In this document: in pieces, positions 52,235-61,665 of the stretch
How positions within the stretch are numbered: position 1 is the stretch's first letter
How the letters are laid out: each line of letters begins with the position of its first letter
Assembly: GCA_041685915.1 (NCBI GenBank)
Contig: JAWLEV010000003.1
Span: 15,587-79,586 of the forward strand
Direction of reading: 5' to 3'
Source of the DNA: JAWLEV01 sp041685915
GTDB taxonomy: Bacteria; Chloroflexota; Anaerolineae; UBA1429
DNA: 64,000 nucleotides
Notes under the pieces: generated by a model
Database searches by the model: none
What the model was told of the DNA's origin: nothing
The model's input: the letters and a program-made list of their open reading frames with translations, nothing else
Position numbers and translations under genes: made by a program

Positions 52235-55189
52235 GTGTGTCTGCAACCTGATGATTGGGGCAAAGTGGGAAAGCCCTTCCTCATACTATGCATCGCCTTT
52301 TTGCTCATTCTGATCCCCACCAATCTTTGGCTGCGGACAGCGGGAGCGTTTGTCCTGACCTGTCTTCTCCCCGGATTCCTCCTTGGAGAGATCCTCTTTG
52401 GAGATGACGTGGCATTGGACGTAGTAGAGAGACTGGGGATCTATATGGGACAGGGATATGTCGCCATGGTACTTGGTACGCTCCTCCTTCACTATATTCC
52501 GGGCTCCCTTCCCCCCAAATCTATTCTGGGATTTTATGGCCTTCTGACCGTCGTACTTTTACTCTTCAGAACTGGCCAGGAACCTGGTGCCCCATGGCAC
52601 CTCTCCCTCTCAAGCAAAGCCACGATCTGCTTGGTGATTCTTCTGTTGCTGGCCGGCTTTTTCCGTTTCACCCACTTGGGCTATTCGGAATTTCAGGGCG
52701 ATGAGGGAAGAGCCCTTCTCAGAGCCGCAGAGATCCTGCAGGGAAACGACGAGGTCCTTTTCCTACACAAAAAGGGGCCCGTGGAAATCCTCGTACCCGC
52801 CGCCCTCTATGCCTCCCTAAGGCGCATTACCGAGGCCGCAGCCCGCTTCCCTTTCACTATGGCCAATCTCGCTGGCGTTGTCGCCCTTTTTGCACTGGGG
52901 CGAAGGCTGTTCAATGTACACGTTGGCCTGCTGGCCATGGCCCTCGTGACCATCGATGGCTTTTGTATCGGCTTCTCCCGCATCGTGCAGTATCAGAGCA
53001 TCGTGCTCCTCATGACCCTCCTGACCCTGTTTTGTACCTATAGATGGTACCAGACAGAGGGGCAGCGGTCATCCTACCTGCTGGCTGCAGCAGCCTTCGC
53101 CGGCATCGCCCTGCTCGCCCATTATGAAGGCTTTTTCATCCTGCCCGGCGCCTTTTACATAGTCTGGTACGTGGCTAAAAGGAGGGGCTGGCCCCTCGAT
53201 CAAGTTGCACGACGCGTCGGCCTCCCCATCCTGGTCGGCTGCAGTATCGTGGGCATCTTTTATATTCCCTTTACTTTACATCCCAACTTCTCGGAAACCC
53301 TGGAGTATCTGACCGACAGGCGAGTGGGAGTGAGCGACGGGCTGCCCTATAATAACATCACCGATTTCTTCTGGCGGACAAGTTACTACAACGCCTCCTA
53401 TTATCCCCTGTTGATGGGGGCACTCCTCCTCACCACCATACAGTCCCTCCTGTTGCGAACACATAAAAAGCGTCTCATACGCATAGGTATATGCATCTTG
53501 AGCCTCGGCGCCTGGTTGCTGATCACCCTTTTCCCTTCCTGGTGGCAATTTGGCTCCGTCAATCTGTCAGTCATCGTTTTTCTCATCACCGGCATCCTGC
53601 TCCTCCGCGCTCCCTTATCTATAGAAGAGCGTACCCTTCTCATATGGTTCGGCAGCGCCGCCCTGCTCTACTTCTTTCTCATGGTCAAAGTTCACACCCA
53701 TTATTATGTCGCTCTAATTCCCTGGATACTGCTCGTTGCCGGTAGTCTTTCGAAAGGATGGCGTTGGATAGGCCGCCGATGGAAGTCCATAATCTGGGTA
53801 ACTGCTCTCTTGGGCATAGGATTCTGGATTCTATGCGGCTACTATGTGTACATCGTCTTTGTGCGTCATTCTGTGGAATACCACCAGAACTATCCTGCGG
53901 CGAAACCGGCCATCTACTGGACGCCCTTCGATGAGCGTCCCCAGGGAGGCTACTTTGGCTTCCCCTACCGCACGGCCTGGAAGGCCGTTGGTGGCATGTA
54001 CGACGCGGGGATACTACAGGGAACGTATGACAGCAATCAGAAGGAACGGATCACCAACTGGTACACCCGTGGCGCCATGCGCTGCCCACAGGGCGACTAC
54101 TTCATTATAGCACGTGACGTGGAGGACCCCCACGAGATAATCCCTGGCGTGATCACCGGTGAGTATATGCCCGCCATGGAGGTCCTGTGCGAGGGCGAAC
54201 CGGAACTTTGGATCTTTGAACGTGGCTACGACGGCCCTCTACAAAGTTACGACTATGCGACATATGCTGCCGATTTCGATCAACGCCTCTCGGCCCCCGT
54301 CTTTCGCGTGGGCGCTCCCCTGGATGAGGTTTTCGAGCCCCCCCATCACATGGATGCCAGTTTCGGCGGACATTTCCAACTCGCGGGATGGGACCTGAAT
54401 CCCACCATCGTCGCCAGAGACGACAGGACAATTCTGAGCCTCTATTGGCGAACTCTGAAACCAACCTCGGCCAACTACCACGTTTTTGTACATGTAGGCG
54501 GGAGAGACACCGTGGCCCAGGAGGATAGCGTGCCACGGTGCGGTCAACACCCTACGTATCGCTGGAAACAGGGAGAGGAGGTTGTGGACCACTATCTTCT
54601 CGAAATTCCTCCAGAAACCCCTTTGGGCGTGTACCCCATCCGTGTGGGCATGTACGATTTTATGAGCAAGGATCGTCTCACCATCAAGGACGCGGAAGGA
54701 CGCGAGACGGATAGCTTGCGCCTCGCCCATATGCGCATCGGCGAGCCCCAGACAGAGAGACCTGACGTCACAGATGAATACACGGCGAAGCTGGGAGAAA
54801 AGATCCGCCTCCTAGGATACGATCTCCCCGATACCCAACTACAGCCCGGCCAAGATGTATCCTTGACACTATATTGGGAGTGTCTGGACAGCATGGAAAC
54901 GGACTATACAGTTTTTGTGCACCTTCTGGGACCCGACGGGGAGATATATGGCCAGAGGGACACCTTCCCCTTGAACGGTCGCTTACCCACCACATTCTGG
55001 GTCCCTCAAGAGACCCTGTCCGATCCCTACAACATCGATGTGACCAAAGACGCACCGTCGGGAACCTACTCCCTTGCCATCGGAATGTACGACTTGCATA
55101 GTGGCGACCGGCTCCCGGCGACGAGCGTCGACGGCACTTCTCTGCCCAACGATCAGATTACGCTGCCTACCACACTTTCTCATGACTGA
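52235..55189 (+). CDS. GT39-family glycosyltransferase with two C-terminal modules
   Basis: The protein of about 984 residues has the same layout as its neighbour. It shows 'YSEFQGDEGRALLR' with the GT-C acidic pair, 'LHKKGPVEILVPAALYASLR' and about 12 helices up to residue 590. Two copies of the C-terminal module follow ('FQLAGWDLNPTI...LYWRTL' and 'IRLLGYDLPDTQ...LYWECL'). The start is uncertain; the frame is open from 52124 inside the previous gene. I chose GTG 52235, preceded by an AGAGGAAAGAG site. The 8 bp overlap with the next gene shows it is part of the array's transcript. Confidence 0.82.
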   Translation: MCLQPDDWGKVGKPFLILCIAFLLILIPTNLWLRTAGAFVLTCLLPGFLLGEILFGDDVALDVVERLGIYMGQGYVAMVLGTLLLHYIPGSLPPKSILGFYGLLTVVLLLFRTGQEPGAPWHLSLSSKATICLVILLLLAGFFRFTHLGYSEFQGDEGRALLRAAEILQGNDEVLFLHKKGPVEILVPAALYASLRRITEAAARFPFTMANLAGVVALFALGRRLFNVHVGLLAMALVTIDGFCIGFSRIVQYQSIVLLMTLLTLFCTYRWYQTEGQRSSYLLAAAAFAGIALLAHYEGFFILPGAFYIVWYVAKRRGWPLDQVARRVGLPILVGCSIVGIFYIPFTLHPNFSETLEYLTDRRVGVSDGLPYNNITDFFWRTSYYNASYYPLLMGALLLTTIQSLLLRTHKKRLIRIGICILSLGAWLLITLFPSWWQFGSVNLSVIVFLITGILLLRAPLSIEERTLLIWFGSAALLYFFLMVKVHTHYYVALIPWILLVAGSLSKGWRWIGRRWKSIIWVTALLGIGFWILCGYYVYIVFVRHSVEYHQNYPAAKPAIYWTPFDERPQGGYFGFPYRTAWKAVGGMYDAGILQGTYDSNQKERITNWYTRGAMRCPQGDYFIIARDVEDPHEIIPGVITGEYMPAMEVLCEGEPELWIFERGYDGPLQSYDYATYAADFDQRLSAPVFRVGAPLDEVFEPPHHMDASFGGHFQLAGWDLNPTIVARDDRTILSLYWRTLKPTSANYHVFVHVGGRDTVAQEDSVPRCGQHPTYRWKQGEEVVDHYLLEIPPETPLGVYPIRVGMYDFMSKDRLTIKDAEGRETDSLRLAHMRIGEPQTERPDVTDEYTAKLGEKIRLLGYDLPDTQLQPGQDVSLTLYWECLDSMETDYTVFVHLLGPDGEIYGQRDTFPLNGRLPTTFWVPQETLSDPYNIDVTKDAPSGTYSLAIGMYDLHSGDRLPATSVDGTSLPNDQITLPTTLSHD

Positions 55190-56207
55190 AACATCACCCA
55201 AAAACGCGAACAATCTGAAAAAAGCCCTGTTCGGACTGCCCCATATCATCACATGGATCCTTATATTAGCCACCGTGGCCGCCTTTGGCCTGTGGGGCTT
55301 TTCACACCTCGATGGCTTCTCCTGGAGCTGGGACGAAAGCCTGCTCATTGCTACCGCACGGGCGGTGAATGCAGGGAACGCCCTCTATGAGGAGATTTGG
55401 TACGATTATCCTCCCCTATTCCCTTTACTCCTGCAACCAGCATTCCGACTCGGCTCCGAACCCATACAGGCTGCTCGAGGCCTCATCGTCGTATGTAGCC
55501 TCGTAACCCTGATAAGCGCGGGCTGGATTACTCATCAGGTAAGCCATAGCGATCTGGCCTCTATAACAGCAGTTCTCCTGCTCCTGTTGGCACCCCCTTT
55601 TGTGGCCAACTCACGAGCCGCCCTGGCAGATCTCCCCGCCCTCACACTGGCTGCACTGGCACTGGCGACCACCTTGCACGGCAAAAAGTCAGAGGCCCGG
55701 CCATGGTTCGCTGTGGCCGGATTTCTCTACAGCGCAAGCCTGGCCATCAAACCAACCTCCTACTTTGTCATCTTGCCCATGATCGTCCTGTTGTGGACCG
55801 GAGATGGCGACACCGCTTTTCCTTTACAGGACTTGACGGCACTGGTTGAGCGGCTCCTCTTTGTCGCCGGAGGTTGCACTATCGGGCTCATTCTCTTTTT
55901 CGCCTGGGTGCCCATGAGGGCCTTTCTCCAACAACTGCTCCAAACCTATTGGGGTGCTCAACAACACCACGGTTTCGAGTTTGTGGAGAACTTGAGGCAC
56001 GTATGGCTCTACTTTGTTGGAGACGAGTATGGCGGCTCACAATGCGGACTCTTTTCCCTGAGCGCTTTTGGATGTCTGGCCATGTTGATGCTTCTCGCCG
56101 ACGGAGTCCTGACAATGCCGTCAGATTGGAGAGCAGGCCATACCCGTAACTGCAGGCAGCCACCTCCCTCCAAGGATATCTTTATCCAAATTGCTGTTAG
56201 TAGATAG
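55182..56207 (+). CDS. 3'-truncated GT39-family glycosyltransferase
   Basis: The 341-residue product starts as a normal GT39 protein ('FSWSWDESLLIATARAVNAG' with the GT-C 'DE', 'VWYDYPPLFPLL'-like loop). After about residue 315 it departs into an unrelated tail ('MPSDWRAGHTRNCRQ'). Compared with the paralogue at 58692 it lacks roughly 450 residues, including the later helices and any C-terminal module. The 88 bp after its stop are AT-richer than the genes around it. It is most likely a decaying pseudogene or a deletion product within the array. Confidence 0.65.
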   Translation: MTETSPKNANNLKKALFGLPHIITWILILATVAAFGLWGFSHLDGFSWSWDESLLIATARAVNAGNALYEEIWYDYPPLFPLLLQPAFRLGSEPIQAARGLIVVCSLVTLISAGWITHQVSHSDLASITAVLLLLLAPPFVANSRAALADLPALTLAALALATTLHGKKSEARPWFAVAGFLYSASLAIKPTSYFVILPMIVLLWTGDGDTAFPLQDLTALVERLLFVAGGCTIGLILFFAWVPMRAFLQQLLQTYWGAQQHHGFEFVENLRHVWLYFVGDEYGGSQCGLFSLSAFGCLAMLMLLADGVLTMPSDWRAGHTRNCRQPPPSKDIFIQIAVSR

Positions 56208-56295
56208 AGATGATATCATAATTGCTCAGTAAAGAGCGAGCACATATACCTTCAGTTGAAAGAAGGGCTGATCGACTAGTGTTGACTATGCACCG

Positions 56296-58695
56296 ATGAA
56301 CCTGAAAGAATACATAGCAGGTAAATGGGGGAAGGCGGGGATCATCATCCTGGTCATCGTCCTGGCCCTATCCCTGTTCCTCCGTCTCTATGCCATAGAC
56401 GTCTTCCTCGCCGGCGACGAGACAAAGTGGATCTGCCGTAGCATCAATTTCCACAACGCCCTTGTAAACGGGGATTGGCCCTCCACTTATCAGTCGGAAC
56501 ACCCCGGTGTGATCACCATGTTGACCGGAACCTTGGCCGTCCCCTTGAACAAGGCCGGGGAATGGATTGGTTTATGTCAGGAAATGGGTGGCAGCAAACT
56601 TACCCGCGTGGACGACAGGGCGACATTGCTATGTTTGCCATCGCTGATCTTTCAGGCCAGACGCGCCCTCGCTGTCATCACCTGGGGTGGCATCGTCGTC
56701 CTCTCTCTTCTTCTACAAAAACTGTTTGAAAAAAGCGTAGCCTTGCTCGCCACGACCCTGGTCGCCCTCGACCCCTTCCATCTGGCCCTGTCCCGCGTCC
56801 TTCATCTGGACGCCCTCCTTACCACCTTTATGACCCTCTCGATGATCAGTCTGTTGATATACGAACTGCGAGATCGACGTCGAGGATATCTTTACCTTTC
56901 GGGTATCATGTGTGGACTGGCCATAGCCAACAAGTCACCCGCCCTCTTTCTTCTCCCCTTCACGGCCATGATCCTTGCCCTCAAAGCGCTCCGTGGAAAA
57001 AGGGAGAACCGCCCCATGCGTCTCAAAGAGGCACTGCACACCATGATTATATGGAGCGGTATCGCCGGAGCCGTCGTGCTTTTATTATGGCCCTCCCTGT
57101 GGGCGAACCCCGTGGGAACCTTGAAGAATGTGCTGGGGGCGGCCGTAGAGTACGCCGAAGAACCCCACGGCAACTCGAATTTTTTCTGGTTTGCCATACG
57201 GCCCGACCCGGGCCCGGCCTTTTATCCCGTTGCCTGGCTGTTCCGCACTACGCCGTGGGTTATCGTGGGTTTGATACTCTTGATAGTGAAGATGATCCGC
57301 CAGAAGGACCACAACCAGAGCGTCACCTCTATGCTCCTCTTTGTCCTCCTGTACACCCTCTTTATGACCACGGGGGCAAAAAAGTTTGACAGATACCTGC
57401 TCCCCGTCATCCCTACCCTGAATATCCTCTCCGCCCTGGGATGGATGTGGGGGCTGCGACGGATGACTGGGAAGCGCTTGCGCAATCGGCACACATGCGC
57501 TCCCCTTTTGCTTTGCGGATTCTTGGCCATCACACAATTGGCGTTGATCTGGCCCACACAGCCCTACTATTTTTCCTATTACAATCCCCTCCTTGGAGGT
57601 GCACGGACGGCCACCAGGATCCTCCTCGTTGGCTGGGGGGAGGGAATGGAAAAGGCCGCCGCTTACCTCAACGATAAGCCAGGGGCCGAGGAATTCCACG
57701 TCAATACCGCACACATCTCCCAGTTGGCCCCCTTTTTCAAAGGCCATACGAGCAGCGCCTCGGAACTCGATCTCGCCGAATCGGACTACTATGTCTTCTA
57801 CTGGAATACCATCCAGCGTCGGCGCGAGCCAGAGGTTCTGAACCGCTTCTATAGTGTCGAGGAACCGGAGCACGTTGTACGCGTGAATGGCATCGACTAC
57901 GTTTGGATCTATCCCAACACCCTCTACCGCCCTGTGATTGACTACCTTGAGGAAAGGGCTGACCGTAAGCAAGACATCGTGCTCGTCGACGTGAATACGG
58001 CCCTCATGCGCCAATACGAGGGCCCCCTTGATCTGGTCGCCGTCGATGGCGCCCAGACAGAAGATGACATCGTACAGGAACTCTCCCAGGTTACAGCGGG
58101 GCGGCAAAGGGTATGGTTCCTGACCTTTCCAGAAACACCCGGAGATCCCCGTCAACTCGTTCGCCATCACCTGGAAAAGCAAGCACAAGGCGTGCAGAAA
58201 ATAACCTTTGAGGGTATGGTTTTGGAGTGCTTCGAACTCGATGACGAGGCACACTTCACCCTCCCCACGCCCACAGTGCCACGAAAAGTCCGCCTTGGAA
58301 AAAAGATCCACCTGATCGGCTATGACCTGCCCCAGAGAACGATCACAGACGAGAAACCTCTGACGGTCCGCCTCTATTGGCGTACAGAGGCCCTCCTGGA
58401 CACCAATTATACCGTCTTTGTCCACCTGCTGGGGCCAGATGGCGCCAGGTACGGCCAGAAGGACAGTACCCCACAGAACGGTGCGCGTCCAACGGACATC
58501 TGGCTCACGGATGAGATCATCGCCGACGAGTACAGGATCGATGTGGCGGAGGATGCCCCCCCAGGAGCCTATGCGCTGGCTGTGGGAATGTACAATTGGG
58601 AGACGGGTGAACGCCTTCCCGCCCGGGAAGGACAGGAACACCTGGATGAGAACCGCATCCTCATTGAGGGCTTATACAAGGAAGAGACCCCATGA
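56296..58695 (+). CDS. GT39-family glycosyltransferase with C-terminal module
   Basis: The 799-residue protein has a GT-C motif in 'VFLAGDETKWICR', about 10 helices up to residue 430 and an extended soluble region. One C-terminal beta-sandwich module completes it ('IHLIGYDLPQRTITDEKPLT', 'YTVFVHLLGPDGARYGQ', 'GAYALAVGMYNWETGERLP'). It differs from its neighbours in the sequence after the helices ('EGMEKAAAYLNDKPGAEEF'), a pattern also seen in PMT-type mannosyltransferases that act on proteins. It overlaps the next gene by 4 bp (ATGA). Confidence 0.88.
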   Translation: MNLKEYIAGKWGKAGIIILVIVLALSLFLRLYAIDVFLAGDETKWICRSINFHNALVNGDWPSTYQSEHPGVITMLTGTLAVPLNKAGEWIGLCQEMGGSKLTRVDDRATLLCLPSLIFQARRALAVITWGGIVVLSLLLQKLFEKSVALLATTLVALDPFHLALSRVLHLDALLTTFMTLSMISLLIYELRDRRRGYLYLSGIMCGLAIANKSPALFLLPFTAMILALKALRGKRENRPMRLKEALHTMIIWSGIAGAVVLLLWPSLWANPVGTLKNVLGAAVEYAEEPHGNSNFFWFAIRPDPGPAFYPVAWLFRTTPWVIVGLILLIVKMIRQKDHNQSVTSMLLFVLLYTLFMTTGAKKFDRYLLPVIPTLNILSALGWMWGLRRMTGKRLRNRHTCAPLLLCGFLAITQLALIWPTQPYYFSYYNPLLGGARTATRILLVGWGEGMEKAAAYLNDKPGAEEFHVNTAHISQLAPFFKGHTSSASELDLAESDYYVFYWNTIQRRREPEVLNRFYSVEEPEHVVRVNGIDYVWIYPNTLYRPVIDYLEERADRKQDIVLVDVNTALMRQYEGPLDLVAVDGAQTEDDIVQELSQVTAGRQRVWFLTFPETPGDPRQLVRHHLEKQAQGVQKITFEGMVLECFELDDEAHFTLPTPTVPRKVRLGKKIHLIGYDLPQRTITDEKPLTVRLYWRTEALLDTNYTVFVHLLGPDGARYGQKDSTPQNGARPTDIWLTDEIIADEYRIDVAEDAPPGAYALAVGMYNWETGERLPAREGQEHLDENRILIEGLYKEETP

Positions 58696-61052
58696 GCAAA
58701 GCGATGCGATCCCAAATCCTTTTCTGGACGCTGTTGATACTCCTCGTCGTGCTATTCATCCTTTGGCAATGGGGGCCCGTCCACAGCTTTGCCTGGAAAT
58801 ACGACGAGGGGATAAATGTATCAAAAGCACAGTTGTTGTTGGATCGTCACCACCTCTATGAGGACATTTGGTCCGATCAGCCACCACTGTTCACCTTCAT
58901 GCTCGCGACAACCTTTCTCCTGTTCGGTGAGAGCGTTGCCGTCGGACGCCTCATGGTACTTGCCCTGGCCGGATTGGCCTTGCTGTCGCTGGCCTGGATC
59001 GCGGAACAGGTGGCGGGCAAGGTGGCAGCGCTCCTGGCTGCCGTGGCTCTAGCATTGTTTCCCCACTTTCAGGAACTGTCCCAGTTGATCATGATCGGAC
59101 TGCCAGCCATCAGCCTTGGGCTACTCGCCCTCGCCTTTGGATTTCGATATCGGGCAAAAGGTCGAATGCGCTGGCTGCTATTTGCAGGGCTTTCATTTGG
59201 TCTCAGTCTACTCGTCAAGCCCATCACAGCGCCCATGTTTCTGCCCCTCAGCATGCTATCCTTCGGAATATGGGAGGAAAGACTCCCTCTCCATAAGCGC
59301 ATTCCGCCATGGACTTTCTTTGCCGCGGCGACCCTACTTCCCGTTATGGTCGCCCTTATATGTTGTAGCCCCCGTGCCTTTGTCCAGCAAGTAGCGGGTA
59401 CGCTGTTCGGCGCACGGAGAGCACATAACCTTTCCCTGATCGAGAATGTCCGCCAAATTGGCATCTACCTTTCCCGTGATAAATGGGAACTGTCGCATGC
59501 CGGCCTTTCTATCCTGGCGCTCCTGGGCATGACCTCCCTGGTCCTGCATCGCCGCTGGCACCCACTCGCCATCCTCGGAACGTGGCTCGGCGGCGTATTA
59601 GGGGCCCTCGTCCTTCACACGCCCTTACGCCGCCATCAGTTGTTTCTCGTTGTCCCTCCTCTCCTCACGACAGCGAGCCTGAGCATTCAACAGCTGGTAG
59701 AGGGAATACCAGATATCGCTGACATGCCTCTCAAAGAGCAGCTCTTGATGGCCATCATTGCCGCTACGCTGCTTCCCATTGGGCGCAACCTACCCCAGAC
59801 CGTCACGGCGGACATAGCCATCCGTGAAACGCTTCTCGCAGAGGATGACGAATCGAGAGCGGGCCGCGAGGCGATACGTTTCCTCCTTGCCCATACCCCG
59901 ACGCAGGGTCATGTGATCACCGACGACCCCATGATAGCCTTCAAGGCCAACCGCCCGATCCCTCCCAGCCTGGCCGTGCCCTCGGCCCGGCGCATCGAGA
60001 CCCAAGAACTCTCCTCAAAGGAGATGATTCGCCTGACCAAAGATGTGGACCCCTCGGCCATCCTGTTCTGGGAACAACGGCTCACTCGCCTGGAGAAATA
60101 TGCCACCTGGGTGCAAGAGAATTTTTATACTGCACATGCCTATACCGATGATAGATGGATCCACACGCCCCAAAGCGCGATGCCCATCACATTCCCCCAG
60201 CCCGCATCAACCCAAGAGGGCATCCGCATCCTGGGGAGTGACATGGCATCCCTTGCCGTTGAGCCGGGCAGTAATTTGACGAGCACTGTATTCCTGCGAA
60301 CAGAGAAACATCTCGCCTCGGATTTTACCCTTTTTGTGCATCTTTTGGACGAGGAGGGGAATGTTTGGGGACAGGAGGACATCCCTCCCCTGGATCGGCA
60401 CTATCCGTCCAGCGCCTGGCGCGTGGGGGAGATTATCGCCCAGAGCGTGCGCATCGCCGTAGGACGGGGAACACCTCCGGGAGAGAAGATTCTCTCCGTG
60501 GGGCTCTACGATTCAAACGGTGATCGGTTGCTGCTGTATGATGGCCAGGCGAATCCGCTGCAGAGCAAACAGATCATCCTGACGCCGCGTCCGGTGGTGC
60601 GCTGGCAGCCGAACTATACGCTGCCAGCCATGGAACACCGCCAGCAAGCCATATTGGGGGATCATGTCGAACTAAGTGGCTATGATGGGCCAGCCCTTGG
60701 TGGCACCACGGACAAAACACTCGAGATCACTCTATACTGGAGATGTCTCCAAACCATGGATACCAGTTACATGGCCTTTGTGCATCTGCTCGACGAGAAG
60801 GGAAACCTCATCACCCAGCGGGATCAGATTCCTGCCCAAGGAGCCTATCCCACCAGTGGGTGGCTACCCGGCGAGGTGATCTCTGACACCTATATCATCC
60901 CCCTGCCCACAGATCTCGCCTCTGGCACCTATCAACTTGCCGTTGGCCTGTACGACCCATCTACCGTGACGCGACTGCCCGTAAGAGAAAATGGGAAACC
61001 GAATTCCGAAAAGAGGATTCTACTGCATCGAGACATAATCTATGAACCATAA
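58692..61052 (+). CDS. GT39-family glycosyltransferase with two C-terminal modules
   Basis: The 786-residue protein has 'FAWKYDEGINVSKAQLLLD' (GT-C acidic pair), 'EDIWSDQPPLFTFMLAT' and about 11 helices. Two C-terminal modules follow ('IRILGSDMASLAVEPGSN' with 'FTLFVHLLDEEGNVWGQ', then 'HVELSGYDGPALGGTTD' with 'YMAFVHLLDEKGNLIT'). It is the intact counterpart of the truncated gene at 55182. It overlaps the 61042 lipoprotein gene by 11 bp. Confidence 0.88.
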   Translation: MSKAMRSQILFWTLLILLVVLFILWQWGPVHSFAWKYDEGINVSKAQLLLDRHHLYEDIWSDQPPLFTFMLATTFLLFGESVAVGRLMVLALAGLALLSLAWIAEQVAGKVAALLAAVALALFPHFQELSQLIMIGLPAISLGLLALAFGFRYRAKGRMRWLLFAGLSFGLSLLVKPITAPMFLPLSMLSFGIWEERLPLHKRIPPWTFFAAATLLPVMVALICCSPRAFVQQVAGTLFGARRAHNLSLIENVRQIGIYLSRDKWELSHAGLSILALLGMTSLVLHRRWHPLAILGTWLGGVLGALVLHTPLRRHQLFLVVPPLLTTASLSIQQLVEGIPDIADMPLKEQLLMAIIAATLLPIGRNLPQTVTADIAIRETLLAEDDESRAGREAIRFLLAHTPTQGHVITDDPMIAFKANRPIPPSLAVPSARRIETQELSSKEMIRLTKDVDPSAILFWEQRLTRLEKYATWVQENFYTAHAYTDDRWIHTPQSAMPITFPQPASTQEGIRILGSDMASLAVEPGSNLTSTVFLRTEKHLASDFTLFVHLLDEEGNVWGQEDIPPLDRHYPSSAWRVGEIIAQSVRIAVGRGTPPGEKILSVGLYDSNGDRLLLYDGQANPLQSKQIILTPRPVVRWQPNYTLPAMEHRQQAILGDHVELSGYDGPALGGTTDKTLEITLYWRCLQTMDTSYMAFVHLLDEKGNLITQRDQIPAQGAYPTSGWLPGEVISDTYIIPLPTDLASGTYQLAVGLYDPSTVTRLPVRENGKPNSEKRILLHRDIIYEP

Positions 61053-61579
61053 AACGCGTCTCTCGTCTTTGATCATGGCACTGATTCTGCTCGCCCTCCT
61101 TTGCGCCGGTTGCGCCGATCAGGGCGAAAAAGGATCCTTCATCTACGTCGACGGCACCCGCGGCTGCAAGCAGGCGCCAACCCCCGTTGCCCTCTGGCAA
61201 GAGGCGGGAGCCGCCGCAGTGGGCAGTAAAGCCATAGGAGAAGTGCCCCACGGCATCAGGCTCTCCATACTGGACGAAACCTCGCGTTTTGNNNNNNNNN
61301 NNNNNNNNNNNNNNNNNNNNNNNNNNNNNNNNNNNNNNNNNNNNNNNNNNNNNNNNNNNNNNNNNNNNNNNNNNNNNNNNNNNNNNNNNNNTCTGGCAAG
61401 AGGCGGGAGCCGCCGCAGTGGGCAGTAAAGCCATAGGAGAAGTGCCCCACGGCATCAGGCTCTCCATACTGGACGAAACCTCGCGTTTTGGTATTACATT
61501 CTATCTTGTAGAATATGAGGGACGGGAGGGATGGCTTCCCATCAACTTTACCAACAAGGTCGAACCCTTCTGTGAGTGA
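61042..61579 (+). CDS. SH3-like lipoprotein interrupted by an assembly gap
   Basis: The frame begins MNHKTRLSSLIMALILLALL with lipobox 'LCAGC'. It then has an SH3-like (SH3b) fold: 'APTPVALWQEAGAAAVGSKA', 'PHGIRLSILDETSRF', and after the gap 'ITFYLVEYEGREGWLPINF'. The 100-N gap (61292-61391) is flanked by an exact 99 bp duplicate (61193-61291 and 61392-61490). Merging the duplicates leaves one continuous 112-residue frame from 61042 to 61579, so the true gene is short and intact. It may be a surface lipoprotein acting with the GT array. Confidence 0.75.
61193..61490. other. Assembly artefact: 99 bp duplicate flanking 100 N
   Basis: Bases 61193-61291 and 61392-61490 are identical over all 99 positions, with a 100-N run between them. 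This is the signature of two contigs joined without collapsing a k-mer-length overlap. The real chromosome most likely contains one copy and no gap. Confidence 0.85.
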
Positions 61580-61665
61580 TACTGAACCTGGCGTACGATT
61601 CAATCGCCCAGTAGTTTTCTCGCAAACATTCATGGGCTTTCAATTCTGACGGGGAGAACATATCC

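Noticed and set aside
61042..61579. Tandem SH3-like repeat across the N gap
   Set aside because: The duplicate is exactly 99 bp and identical at every position next to a 100-N run, the pattern of an assembly overlap. One copy gives an intact in-frame gene.
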